Below are positions 22,176 through 35,425 of a DNA stretch of 64,000 nt, piece by piece. The first letter of the stretch is position 1. The number at the start of each line of letters is the position of its first letter. Below the pieces are notes generated by a model that worked only from the letters and a program-made list of their open reading frames with translations, did not search any database and had not been told where the DNA came from. The position numbers and the translations under genes were made by a program. This stretch comes from Cryptomeria japonica (taxonomy: Eukaryota > Streptophyta > Pinopsida > Cupressales > Cupressaceae), in contig NC_081410.1 of NCBI RefSeq assembly GCF_030272615.1, positions 146,911,349 through 146,975,348 on the forward strand, in the 5' to 3' direction.

Positions 22176-23603
22176 TGTAATGTCCCCTTTTTAGCAGACA
22201 TGGAATTCTGGATGATTAGCCTATCATTCTTGACCCTCATAGGCTAATGAAGATGGTTAGAGGGTCTTCTGAGGATTGTTTCATCTCCAACATTCAAAGA
22301 TTTATGGATTTGGCCTTCGATCAATATCATTTGGACTCCGTTTGCCATACTTACTATTTATAGTAAGTCAAAAGTAATAGAGATGGACCCTTTCTATTTT
22401 TAGAAAGTGTATTCGGTCACATGGGGAATTATGAGGAGAGACTCCTATTTCAGATGACATGATAAAATTGTGTATTTAGGGAGATATTAATATTTTTGTG
22501 GCCAAGATAATATTAAATCATTAAATGATTAATAATAAAGTTATAAATTAACTTTATAATAAATCACTTAAGTGAGGGTCTTGGCATCATGAAGAAGGGG
22601 ACCAAATATTAATTAATGTGAGCTCATTTTCCAAAGTTTGGAGGCCATTATTATTAATTGAAAAGTTATATCAATTTTAATGTTATTAAATGCTTTTATG
22701 GGGAAATTCGAACTTGATGAAGAAGATTTAAAAGGGCTTCATGGAGAGAAAACGATTCATTCTTTGGCATTTTGATAAACTTCTTTCTGAGACCATTGAG
22801 ACGAGGGTTTTTGCGTTTCAGCTTGATTAGCCATTGGAGAACGGACAATCTTCAGTGTGCGACATTTGAGGGAGTGAAATATCTTCTGAATTTAGTCTAC
22901 AGGAGGGCTTCACATCAAGAGTCCATTTGGAGCTTACAAGTGAAGAATCAACATAGGGTTTTGAAGCAATTTGAAGGTATATCTATTGCAGACCTATGTT
23001 TTTATCATTGGCAGCCATTATCAATCAGATTCCAAGCTTTGTTTGCTGCTACAGTACCCGTGAATAGTGACACTGCAGTACCTGTGAACAGTAATTGCTA
23101 CAGTGCCTTCCTCTTGGCAAGGATTTCAGAGAATACTTATTTGCAAATCATAGGTTTGAAGATTATTGTTGAAGAATATTTGAGTGTTGGATGTGTGTCA
23201 TTCTTCTTCAGCACGTGGGGTTCTATAGTTGCTTCCAGAGGTATTTGACTTCAGTCATCCAGGTATGAAGATTAAAAAAATTTCAATCTTTTTTTGTAGA
23301 GCTGAAGTAAATATATTGAAATATTGCATGTTAATGTAATCTGAAACAAAGTGTATCAGATCTGATATAATGGTAATAAAAAATCATTTGAAGGGTTGAA
23401 TTTTTATTATTTGTTTGTGCAAGTTATCGGTTATCATTTCTATGTATTGGTATATGTTTTGGAATTGCAAATCATTGAAATAGAAACGAAACAAACACAT
23501 ATACACTCAGAAATCAGAACTTAGCATTGCATGCCAACCATTTGACGAAATGTCAAAAGGTCAAAACTGAGTTTTTGGAGCAGAACTGGTAAGGGTTCCT
23601 ACA
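22176..23603 (+). repeat. 3' LTR of the non-autonomous element
   Basis: It starts TGTAATGTCCCC, parallels the 5' LTR landmark by landmark, and ends approximately at GGTTCCTACA. The right boundary is inferred by alignment to the 5' LTR end and may be off by a few bases. Confidence 0.7.
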
Positions 23604-23949
23604 ATTACCTGCAGTTGGTGAAGAATGACATTCTTCTAGTACATTACTAAATTTTAAAACGGGTACAAGGTACATGTGATTCTTATGACAAATCAATCAC
23701 CTGAAGAGGTATAATTGATGTCCTTATCTCTTATGTCTTTTATGCCTCCTGTATCATAGCAAAACATATTGAACAAATTTTTCCCCTCTTCATCACAGTC
23801 CTACCATAAATATTGCATGCAACTACAATATTTATGTCATTTTTGTACTGGATTTCAAAGTCAAAACCTTATAGTTTGCTTACCCACTTCGGTGCTTGTT
23901 TGCTCAAATTTTTCAGCAATAGTAAATGCTTCAAACTTTGATGATTTGT

Positions 23950-24150
23950 TCAGGTGATAAATGTTGACCCAATAAGTATGGCTTAAATATTTCTGAAGAT
24001 AATGGCCAACATTTCCTTCTCATAGATGCATACCAGCATCGCAATGTCAGTGAATTTTCTACTTTTCAAAGCAATAGGCCACAAATTTTTTATAAGCACA
24101 GCTGCCACACCCTTTCCTGAGGCATCAAACTCTACTGCAAAGGGCTGCAA
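23950..24150 (-). pseudogene. Gypsy RNase H fragment
   Basis: On the minus strand the sequence reads FAVEFDASGKGVAAVLIKN, the start of the Ty3-type RNase H with its first catalytic aspartate (FDASG). Downstream remnants resemble the rest of the domain (MLVCIYEKEMLAI). It contains stops. Confidence 0.75.
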
Positions 24151-24268
24151 GAATTATGGAATTGAAGTACATGAGTAGAAGCCACTGCCTTCTTCGTTTC
24201 TCAGAATATATCTTTCGATACATTTGTCCATACAAACCCATTTGTCTTTATGAGTAGGTGGGCATCGT

Positions 24269-24930
24269 ATGACTGCCTCCAAGACATTTGACAAACCTTT
24301 AATAAAAATTGCATCACCCATTGAATCCTCTCAACTGAACTACATTCTTAGAAGTAGACCAATCAAAGGTGGCATGAATATCAGTTGGATCAGCCTTGAG
24401 TCCCTCAAACTGATTATTTGTCCAATGTACTTGAGCTCACTTCAAAACTTATGTGGAGTATGACTTCAAAAGTTCCAAAACGATTCTTAAGTGGTTCAAG
24501 TGATCCACCATTCTTTTGCTATTACAAAGGATATCATCAAAAAGAAAAATTCATTGCATTGGGCTAAAAGATTGGGTACATAACTTCATTATACCTTGAA
24601 ATATAACGATTCTTAAGTGGTTGAAGTGATCCACCATTCTTTTGCTATTACAAAGGATATCATCAAAAAGAAAAATTCATTGCATTAGGCTAAAAGATTG
24701 GGTACATAACTTCATTATACCTTGAAATATAGTTGGTGCAATGGTTAGCCCAAAAGGCATCACCTGAGACTCATTCTGATCATGATTAGTTTTGACGGTT
24801 GTCTTAATCTAGTCACACACTCTCCCCTTTATCTGGTGATATCCCAATCTCAAATCAATTTTTCTAAATACAGCCAAAATGTAACTTAGCCAACAATTTA
24901 TCTATGCCACAAATATAGTATCTAATTTTT
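24269..24930 (-). pseudogene. Gypsy reverse transcriptase fragment
   Basis: Recognisable minus-strand motifs in order are KIDLRLGYHQIKG (about 24829-24865), a MPFGLTNAP-like segment near 24755, FLFDDILCNS containing the catalytic aspartates (about 24527-24555, duplicated upstream), and a thumb/connection segment with KNVVQLRGF near 24340. The domain carries stops and a 126-bp tandem duplication across the active-site region, so it is dead. Confidence 0.85.
24481..24732. repeat. 126-bp tandem duplication across the RT active site
   Basis: CGATTCTTAAGTGGTT at 24481 recurs at 24607. The two 126-bp units are almost identical. Because 126 is divisible by three, the duplication keeps frame and doubles the FDDIL motif. 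The near-identity shows it happened long after the element decayed. Confidence 0.9.
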
Positions 24931-26250
24931 ATGGCCCACTTGTTCAATTCTTAGTAAGGAGTTTTTCTTTACTAGCACCACTGGAGAAGCAAAAGGACTT
25001 TTACTAAGCATTATGTGGCCCTCATATGATAATTCTTGTACTATTTTTCTATTTCATCCTTGAATAACTCAGGAATACCATTAGAGAAGAATTATATGCA
25101 GTTCAACTCCTCGCTTTAATTCGATAATATGTTCTTGTCCCCTACCAACTGACAGCTTGTGAGAAAGTTCTTCTCTATAAATTCCAAGATTGGCTATTGT
25201 ACCTCCGTTTGTGCCACTGTTTTATGTGCCTCACTAGCTGTGCCTGCTCTTCATGCAATTATATTGAATAAGGAAAAACACGACTCACTTAGCAAGTATT
25301 TTGGACATTTTATTCTCACATAAGCTTGTTTGCAGTTTAAATCCCTCTCAACTATAATCAGTTAATTAGTTGTCATTATCCCTCAAATTTCATGTAAAGC
25401 ATCCACTTTCAAGCAAATTTTCCCCAAGGTCTTCAACCACTCTGGTCCTATGACCACATCAAACCCTGCAAGAGCCATAACATAAATATAAAAGCTTTAC
25501 TCGTCAATCCCAAGCTGCATTTCAAGCCATTCCTCTACACTCCAAATTGCCCATAGGGATCGCCAGATATTCTGCCTCAATTAATAAGGCCCACCATAGA
25601 GTTTTATTCTTCACCATGTTTTTTGTTGGAGATTGTTATCTTGACGTTGGGATTTCTTAGCAATCACCTGCCTTCGTGTATCTCATGGGATCCAATTCAG
25701 CCCTTGCACTCTTTGTACAATGTATAATAGCATATTTGAGTCGAGTCAGCCCCTTTCACAACAGGCTTATCTATATCCATTCTCTTGCATGCGCTTAAAT
25801 TTCTTTGAATATAATGCTTTTGTGGCATTCATCTTCCATAATCTTGAATAATTTCCGTTTTTTTCCACCTCAAAGTCTAATATTGAGTAATCCTGAACAA
25901 GGCAGCAAAAGACCGTTTATACTTCTTGTTATTCTTGGACTTCATCCACCATATGTTCCTCCAAGGCGTTGGGTCCTCTTGGATATTGTGTCAACTACTT
26001 CAGGTTATATGCCCACAATCTCAATCATGCGAATTATCGTGGAGCTCTAGCATTTGCAATCTTTGGACCAAAAAAGTTTGCAGTTGTAGCAAAGCACCAT
26101 TGAATGCAGATCACCAAAGGCAGCATTTTCAAAACTCTAGCCTTTGACGGACCAGCACTAGAGATTAAAAAGATTTAGAATTGTCACTACCCTTTGGGTT
26201 AATTTTTGCAACCATAGGACATTTGGAAGCTAAACTGGTTACAATATATT
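24931..26250 (-). pseudogene. Decayed gypsy gag-pol linker, protease and RT palm region
   Basis: This lies between the recognisable gag and RT. Short gypsy-like stretches occur (around 24960-25100, upstream RT), but frames are too broken for a confident protease call. Open frames on the plus strand here are antisense shadows. Confidence 0.4.
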
Positions 26251-26450
26251 TCTAAACATTGGCATAACCCCTAATGAATTCCTTCAATCCATGAATGTAC
26301 ATAGTAACCAACCACCAATCTTCTTCAACCTCCATCTCACACAACCATTTGTGACCAGTCAAATGTTGGTCCCTCAAGGTGCATATGGCAAATTGAATTT
26401 TTTTAAAATAGCCTATAATATTTACTCTTAGGAAACAAGTCAACTTCCAA
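26250..26450 (-). pseudogene. Gypsy gag fragment
   Basis: A minus-strand open stretch reads QFAICTLRDQHLTG and EVEEDWWLVTMYIHGLKEFI, resembling the retrotransposon gag capsid region. Short remnant only. Confidence 0.55.
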
Positions 26451-26871
26451 ATCCATATCCTAGGCTTACAATTTTATTCACCCCATCAAACTTGGGAATG
26501 GTGATCTTCTCCACAATGATTTCCAGCTTGACTTTCTCACCTTTGTCTATAAAGCTCCTCTCTCCCTATTTCTTGCAAAATGTTTTCTTCCATTAGTTGT
26601 GCCTTCCGGCCTCTCTTCTCCATTTCCAAGGTACATGATGGCCCTCTTCTCCATCCACTCTTTGGTCTCTTTGTTCTTTGTTTTCCATAGATCAGTTCAG
26701 AGCATTCATTTTCATATTGATGATCACAATGTCATTTGACTTGGTTCGTGGTTCTTTTAATTCACCCTTTGAACTGGTGATGGTTTCCTCCGCAAAGAGT
26801 GCTGATTCTGATCACCTTTTTTCCCTTCTTGTGTAGCTAAAACTGAAGCCAAATTTGGTAATCAAGAGGGT

Positions 26872-26884
26872 GACTCTAATTCCA
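26872..26884 (-). promoter_or_regulatory. Degenerate primer-binding site
   Basis: On the minus strand TGGAATTAGAGTC follows the LTR end (TTCATAACA) by one base. It resembles the tRNA-Met PBS TGGTATCAGAGCC with three mismatches. Confidence 0.6.
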
Positions 26885-26885
26885 C

Positions 26886-27411
26886 TGTTATGAACCAAAT
26901 CTGACAGATAAAAACACTAAAAGCCAACTACATCAACAACTTACAAGTAAATGCGAACCGAGTTGTTTATTCTTTTCATTTTCTAAAACTCTTCAAAATG
27001 AGGTACAAAAGTTTTGACAACAAAGAGAACACCATGGAAGATTGCAGCTCTAGTCTATCAGCTGACAGCTTTAGAAAGCACTGAGGCACTGATCAATAGG
27101 CCACAAGCAGTCCTCCAAGTTCCTACACAAGCTTTTCACTGGAAAGAAGAAAATCTCTTTATGTCTAATGCATTTTTATAAGTATTTCATGCAAAAAGGC
27201 TTGTGCAAATGGTTTAGTTTTATTTCAATTTTTAATTTTTTTTGTAACTAACATATCTTTAATGAATGCACAACCGGCCCTTAATCAAACCAGCTGCATA
27301 ACTGATATGTAACTAATGAATCACAAATTTATTCTTGCAAAACTGACACATAACTGCTGGCAGCATAGCTGACACATAAGTGATATATTAATTTAATACT
27401 ACAAAGTAACA
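26886..27411 (-). repeat. 5' LTR of the gypsy relic
   Basis: 526 bp, TGTTATGAACC...AAGTAACA on the plus strand, so TG..CA ends in both directions. The minus-strand start is TGTTACTTTGTAG. It ends only about 245 bp downstream of the NKAP stop codon. Confidence 0.65.
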
Positions 27412-27656
27412 AAACCTATGTTCCATGGGGAAGTGTTTTCTGTGTCTACCTGTACCCATACTGGGAGTGGGGATATTTCAGCAATGCAGGGATAGGATAG
27501 GTAGGACAAGTCCCCAGAGCCGTCCTCTACCAGAAAAAAAGGAAACATTTACAGTGCTTTAAAAAACGTCAAGGGACAGCTAGTCATTCTTGACGTATAG
27601 ACATCCCCTGAAATTGAACAAACGTTCATAAAGTTTAACACAACATCCACAAAAAC

Positions 27657-29954
<2,298 letters not shown>

Positions 29955-30171
29955 ACAGCTGAGATATTATGTTATTTGGAACAGAGGTGTTTCAGATTAT
30001 TACTAGCAATCGCACGCCGAAGAAGAGGTGTGGAAGTTGTAACATGAAATTTTCTCACTAGCCTATATATATAAATCAAAACAAGAAAATTTTCTCATTG
30101 CATATAAAGCAAAATAAGAAACGAAAACAAGAAAAGTGGGAATGTTGTGAAAAACAACAGACCCAAAGCGT

Positions 30172-30254
30172 AAGTTCATGTGGAGAAGTGTAAAGAACAT
30201 AAGATGTTTAATGTCAAGTTCATGTGGAGAAGTGTAAAGAACATAAGATGTTTA
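30172..30254. repeat. Perfect 39-bp direct repeat, period 44 bp
   Basis: AAGTTCATGTGGAGAAGTGT through AAGATGTTTA is present at 30172-30210 and 30216-30254 with no mismatch. It is a recent duplication some 260 bp upstream of the NKAP ATG. Confidence 0.85.
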
Positions 30255-31412
30255 AACTTGGTAGTAGATAGTGAGGTAAAGATTGTTTACGAGATCGAGG
30301 AAATAATGTGCATGTGAACAATATAAGAAGAAGAATGAATAATGACTCTTGGACTATAGACATAAAAGAAATACAAAGAAAGTGAACTATCATTACAAAA
30401 TTAAGAAATGGAAAATGATTGTAAAATATTCAAAGATTAAATATATTTGCAATCTAAATCTCACATTCAAAAATATCAAAACTTTGAAGTCAAACTTAAC
30501 AATGCTACGAAGATGTTTATAGATACAAACCTCTATAAAAATATGTTACTTTTGATTTCAAAATTGATTAAGTTTTTCAAAGTTCAAAGAACAATCTATG
30601 TAGTAGACAATCCATAAAAGCTTGTAACAAAGAGCTGGAAATTCTTATATTAACGAAACAATCGTGAAAGTGAGAGCGTAGAAGCACCATTCATTTCTTG
30701 TCGGCAAGGATCTGTCTCATTACAAATTTAATAGTCGACAACAGATTGCGACATAAGTTAATGTGGGTCTAAGATAGCCATATAAAAATTTTGAACATAA
30801 CCCCAAAGTAATGCAGGCAAGAAATGCCTAAGTGTATGTGAGGCATAGTACGAGATAGAATGAAAACAACCAACCCTAATTCACTGGTAGAACTTACAAC
30901 GACACAGAGTGTGAGAAAGGAAAAAGAAGTGTTGGTCAGGGCAACCAGCTCCTGTCAATGATAATTTCCATGTGCTTCTATATATACAGGGTTGTAAACA
31001 AAGTGAATTTGATTATTATTCCCTTGACGATTTGCACCAGATTTTCCAAGCACGAGGTATAAAGTTCACTATTTCGTTGAAGCAATAATTGTACTTGCAG
31101 TATTACATGGAATGGACTTCACAAAACAATCTCATGCCCGTCATATTATGTTGAGTCAACCTCCTATTGGAAGGCATCCAAAAATAAAAAGCAGAGATAG
31201 AATTATATGACTTATTTAATTCACCCAATATTAATAACCTACCCCTTAGAAAAAAGTCAAGACTGGAAAATTTATTCAGCATTCATGATTAAACAAACAG
31301 ATTGGGATATCAATGTTGAACATGTAGGTGATTATGTGATGCAAATGTAGTAAACTATAAGCCTGGAGAACATTAATCAAGATTGTGGATGAAATAAAGT
31401 ATAGTAAACATG

Positions 31413-31510
31413 TAAACCAGAACGGATTTGCTTAAGATGTTGAAGACAAAGAGCATATAGAGCAGACATATAAACCAGAACATATTTGGTTAAGATGTTG
31501 AGCACAAAGA
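31413..31510. repeat. Imperfect tandem repeat, period about 58 bp
   Basis: TAAACCAGAAC...TTAAGATGTTGA(A/G)(G/C)ACAAAGA occurs twice. Confidence 0.55.
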
Positions 31511-31998
31511 AGACAGTTACAGTTGAATATAAAAGAGGTTCGTTGCATATTATAATAAATTTGTCTTCTGAGCATTTGCAAAATTTAAAGAAGAGTAGTT
31601 GATTGTTATACTATAACATATATGTAAGTGGCAATTTGTGGAGTGCAAGATAAATGTAAAATTTTAAACAGAGGAAGCAATTTTTTATCCAATTTGTTGT
31701 GATTAAGTATTAGTGGTCCATTTGACAAGAGTTGCTCTATATGACAGGTATCCATGATTTATGCCTTTGAAACTGTGTCCTTCCTGCAAAACACGAATTG
31801 TGTTTTTATTTGTAAATTAGTATTTTTCATAGTATACAGTTAATGGAAATCTTTGAAGTGTAGAAAGGTTAATGTAATGTATGATGTTTACCTTTTATGT
31901 ATAGATCATTCCTGAAGAACAAAAGCATGAGTGATGAGATTGTTTTGGTTGAGAGTGAAGTGGCCTTTTGTTATGAAATCACGTAGAATGAAGATAAC

Positions 31999-32685
31999 CG
32001 ATGCAGTGGAAGAACAAATGCACTAAGACCTACCACAACCAACACTCCAAACACATACAAATCTGAAGTACATTACAACAAAATAGATAAAATGGACAAC
32101 TAATGCACGACTTCATAAATTCTTATTGAAATTCAAAACAAATTTGCTTTACAAAATGTAAGCCTACTAGCTTCCCTTTACAACATTCCATCTGATTTGG
32201 TCTCTCACAGACCCGCAACAATAGTTTTTATAGACCTGCAACAATATACATTAACAACAACAAAGGGCTTCTCCAAAATCCATCTTCAACTCTCCACATA
32301 AAGCTACACCTGCAACTAACAAATTAAACCTTTGCCCAAAAAAATAATTTCCAACTCCCTATTCTTCTTTCTTAAAATTTGGAGTTTTTCCCTCTTCCCT
32401 AGCACACTACTCTCTCCCAGAATAGCCCCCTCTCTCCCAAAAACCCACACAAAAACTCCCTAAAAAGAAAAACTAACAACATTTACTAAATAAGGGACTT
32501 ATGGCAGACTCCACTACCCTGAGGATGTTAGCCTTATTCTAAAATTACCCCCCACTACTCTTGGTTGGTCACATTATATTTAGACTCCCACTACCTGCAA
32601 AGTCAGAACTATCAATGCCTTATGCAGAAAATAAATAAATTTGAAACTCAAATTGGGGCTCCTCCACATGGATGCCCCTGCATCA
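31999..32685 (-). repeat. 3' LTR of the gag-protease element
   Basis: It aligns over its whole length with 35426-36104, with scattered substitutions and a 12-bp indel near 32440 (ACCCACACAAAA present here only). On the minus strand it starts TGATGCAGGGGC and ends CTGCATCG. Confidence 0.85.
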
Positions 32686-32753
32686 AACACCCATGGTATA
32701 AATAAATGTTTCATGAGTAAAACTCATAAACATTTATAATCCTTATGCTTGTT

Positions 32754-33823
32754 CTACATCCACTTCTCTGCCTCATCTTCTTGAATATGCTTAGCTAGTT
32801 TCCTCGGTAATTCGATGTCTCTACCATTCTTCATTTTTCCTCTTTTTCTTCCTCTTGTTACGTAATCCAATTCCCACCAATATGCACTAGGGAACTCTAG
32901 AAAACCATAAGCTTCGATGTGATCCTCTTTAGTAAAATAATCAAATTTATGCATTACCTCTTTCCTTGAAACTATTGCGGTAACTTGTCCATCATTTTTC
33001 TCCTTTGCAACATTGTGTTCCTCTCTCTTGGTGTCTTTTAAAAGACACTGCTTTGTTGTAAACTTTTCCTCCTCTACATTCACAACAATGTTAGAAAAAC
33101 AACCAAGGGATTCTTCTTTCCCATCCTGCAACAAACTATTGGTTACAAAACCAATGTCTTCAACAATCTTTTATTAATCAAGAGGTCATCCATCAATACA
33201 ACCTTCCCTTGTACATCTTCTTCCTCATTCATGACTTCATCTTCCAATGGATTATTTGATGCAACATTCTCAAATAAATCATTTTCAACAAGATTTTCAC
33301 ATAAATCTAATTTTACCTTTTTATTAGCTAGAAACAATGCAGCCCATTCTTGTTTAATTTGCATTTCTAAATTAGCAATGTCCTCTAAAGGACTCTCAAC
33401 CACTGCTGCAGTTTCTTCTTTCTTGTTCGCATTTATCTTCTCATCATGCTTTTCAAATTTAACTTCATCAAAGTTATCAACTGCTGCAATTATTTCCTCT
33501 ATCTCTTTACACTCATTCACATCAAAGAACTCATAAAAATCTGATTATATTTTACCTTCTGCTGCAACTTTTGTCCCACCTGAAATCAGCTCTTCCCATT
33601 CTCTATCAACCGCTTCAATATGCTTCAGCAAATCTTCCTCCTCGACTTTTTCCTGGTTAGCTTTAGCAAAACTAACATGTTCATGATTCATGCCATCCAT
33701 ATCATCTACTAAACAAACTCTTGCATTGCTACATACCTTTTCCATCACACCATGTAATGGCTTCAACTTATGTTTCACTCCATTCTTCATCAATGAGTAA
33801 ACATTATTATATCCATCATGCAT
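32754..33823 (-). pseudogene. Acidic region replacing RT and integrase
   Basis: Three adjoining minus-strand open segments (33823-33545, 33520-33143, 33134-32754) follow the protease. They are rich in Glu, Lys and Asp. Features are EDLLKHIEAVDREWEEL, EDIANLEMQIKQEWAALFLA (both Trp-Glu helix-like), and near the end the distinctive GFLEFPSAYWWELDYVTRG. Predicted character is mostly helical/coiled-coil with a small aromatic C-terminal module. I recognise no family. Single stops or frameshifts separate the segments, so the original was probably one ~350-residue extension of gag-protease. It occupies the place where RT should begin, so it is a substitution and not a simple truncation. Confidence 0.6.
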
Positions 33824-34110
33824 TGCTCTCTTGTCAAATTGTCAAGGCCTCCCTAACAAAACATGACATGCATTCATGGGCATAATATCACACATTGTCT
33901 CATCATAATATGTTCCTATATTAAACTTTACCAAGCTTTGTTCGCTGACCAAAACTTTCTTGTTATCTTGTAACCAAGCTATCCTATACGGATGCGGATG
34001 CCTCCTTCTTTGAAGTTGCAATTTCTACACTATCTCTTCATAAATGAGATTATCAGTACTCCCACTATCTATAGTAACATTACATACCTTTTCTTGACAC
34101 TTGCATCTTG
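33790..34110 (-). pseudogene. Retropepsin (aspartic protease) of gypsy type
   Basis: On the minus strand VCNVTIDSGSTDNLIYEEIV contains the catalytic D-S-G. It is followed by HPHPYRIAWLQDNKKV, MCDIMPMNACHVLLGRPWQF and DKRAMHDGYNNVYSLM, the conserved order for plant Ty3/gypsy protease leading towards RT. One TAG stop follows EEIV. Many plant elements of this kind have DGG at this site as I recall; here it is canonical DSG. The domain would cleave the gag polyprotein. Confidence 0.85.
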
Positions 34111-34264
34111 TCTTGAATAGGTTCTTCCTTTGATCAAGTGCATTGTCTTCACTCACCAATGCCCTTCTTATCACTAGGACTTCACCTCTTTCAACTTCCT
34201 CTGATTTTGATGATTTAGCATCCTCATTAACATTTTCAACTCTCGCTTTTCCTTCATTTCTTCT

Positions 34265-34350
34265 TCTTGTGTCTCCACGTTTTGGACATTTGTATGCTTT
34301 ATTTCCCTCTTCTCCACATTCGTAACAAGTTATCTTGTAGCTTCCTCTTC
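34265..34350 (-). pseudogene. Gag zinc knuckle lacking its histidine
   Basis: The minus strand reads CYECGEEGNKAYKC. Spacing is the retroviral C-x2-C-x4-H-x4-C, but the histidine is replaced by asparagine (CAT/CAC to AAT-type change), which should impair zinc and RNA binding. Confidence 0.8.
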
Positions 34351-34526
34351 CAAACCCTCTACCGATCTTCTTTTTCCTCTAGAATTTTGTCCACGAGGGT
34401 AGAGTCATCTTCCCTTTGATTTTTACTATTGTCATGCTCTTCAAATTCCTGATTTTTCTTATTTGAATCCTCATCCCAATCTCCATGTGATCTCCCCTCT
34501 TTCTTTCCATCACGACCTCTTCCTCT

Positions 34527-34829
34527 CTACTTATTTTCAAATCTTTTGTTTATTTTCTCCTCGATCTTTAAGGCAATTTGGTATGCATCTTCCATTGTAA
34601 GGACTCTCACCAAAGTCATTTCTTCTTGTATACTTGACCTCAAGCCATTAATATACCTTGCCACCTTCTCCTTTGTTGCTTCAGCATGCCCAGTTCTAAT
34701 GAGGATTCTGTGAAACTCCTCTGTATACTCTTTCACTGTCTTGGCTCCTTGTTTCAGTCCTTGCATCTTCTTGAGTAGATCTAATTCATAGTCTATAGGA
34801 ACAAACTGTCTCTTCATTTTCTCCACCAT
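34527..34829 (-). pseudogene. Gag capsid domain
   Basis: 100-residue open segment with QFVPIDYELDLLKKMQGLKQ, TVKEYTEEFHRILIRTG and ARYINGLRSSIQEEMTLVRV, a clear retrotransposon gag domain. Upstream gag continues in another segment (35171-34950). Confidence 0.85.
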
Positions 34830-34949
34830 TTTGTCTCACTTTGTGATCTTGTCCTTTCCCTTTCCTCCTCTTTCTAATTGGACTTATCTCCACCAAATTG
34901 AAGCATGTCCTTTTAACTTGGTTTTAGTAAACCTCACTCTATCAAGATC

Positions 34950-35171
34950 TCATATTTCCTCAAACTCAAAATACTCCTCCATATCATTCAGCCAATCTAC
35001 CAATTCTTTTGGATTTAAATTCCCACTAAATATAGGAACATCGATCCTGGGTCTTTTCGCTATCCTTGGTAATGCAATTAGCAATGGGTCATTTACAACT
35101 GTTGTTGTTGCTTCTCTTTGCTCAGTTGTTTGGCTAGCATTCTCTGAAATCTCTTCTTCTTCATCACTCAC
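34950..35171 (-). pseudogene. Gag N-terminal segment
   Basis: Contains IDVPIFSGNLNPKELVDWLN and MEEYFEFEEI, the conserved entry to the gag domain (FxGxLNPxxxxDW). A frameshift separates it from the capsid segment. Confidence 0.75.
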
Positions 35172-35410
35172 TGGGTCTCTTATTCTTATGAACCCTCTTC
35201 TAATCTCCTCTTGTAAAGTTTCAACCTACCTTCTTGAGGCTCTCAAATCATCATCACGAACAAAATTATCACCTCTTCCTCTATCTCTAACTCCAACTCT
35301 ACCCCAACCACGTGGGCTTCCTCTTGCATACATTTTCCCAACACCTACAAACTCGACCCTGGTGCAAGTTGTCTCCCTTCGGTGAATTTGCTTGCACACT
35401 CAAGATCTTC

Positions 35411-35424
35411 TGGCTCTGATACCA
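35411..35424 (-). promoter_or_regulatory. Primer-binding site (tRNA-Met type)
   Basis: TGGTATCAGAGCCA on the minus strand, one base after the 5' LTR end. Perfect for the initiator tRNA-Met PBS. Confidence 0.92.
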
Positions 35425-35425
35425 C

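Larger units (their letters stand above)
17052..23603 (+). mobile_element. Non-autonomous LTR retrotransposon with unfamiliar ORFs
   Basis: Two related LTRs (17052-18797 and 22176-23603) bracket a 3.4-kb internal region. It carries a tRNA-Met type PBS and a purine-rich PPT. The internal region has two ORFs near 400 codons and a broken segment between them. I see no CCHC knuckle, D(S/T)G protease, RT, RNase H or integrase motif in any frame. It therefore looks like a large retrotransposon derivative whose proteins must come from an autonomous relative. The LTRs have diverged strongly, so the insertion is old. CAATT occurs at both outer borders (17046-17050 and 23602-23606) but is offset from the TG/CA ends by one or two bases, so the TSD is only tentative. 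Confidence 0.8.
23604..27411 (-). mobile_element. Degraded gypsy retrotransposon, 3' part missing
   Basis: Read on the minus strand this is 5' LTR (27411-26886), PBS, gag (about 26750-26250), RT (about 24930-24300) and RNase H (about 24150-23950). It then stops at the border of the neighbouring LTR element. Integrase, PPT and the 3' LTR are absent from the window. Stops and frameshifts occur throughout. The neighbouring element at 17052-23603 may have inserted into this one or simply lie beside it. Confidence 0.75.
29955..31993. other. NKAP upstream region, no other gene seen
   Basis: AT-rich sequence with no ORF above 60 codons that I can support. It probably contains the NKAP promoter and flanking repeats. 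It may also contain the 3' end of the Helentron-like element, because the LTR element at 31999-36104 was inserted between this DNA and the RPA-like gene. Confidence 0.4.

Noticed and set aside
17046-23606. CAATT as target-site duplication of the 17-23.6 kb element
   Set aside because: It occurs at both borders but overlaps the expected TG/CA ends by one or two bases, so it may be chance.
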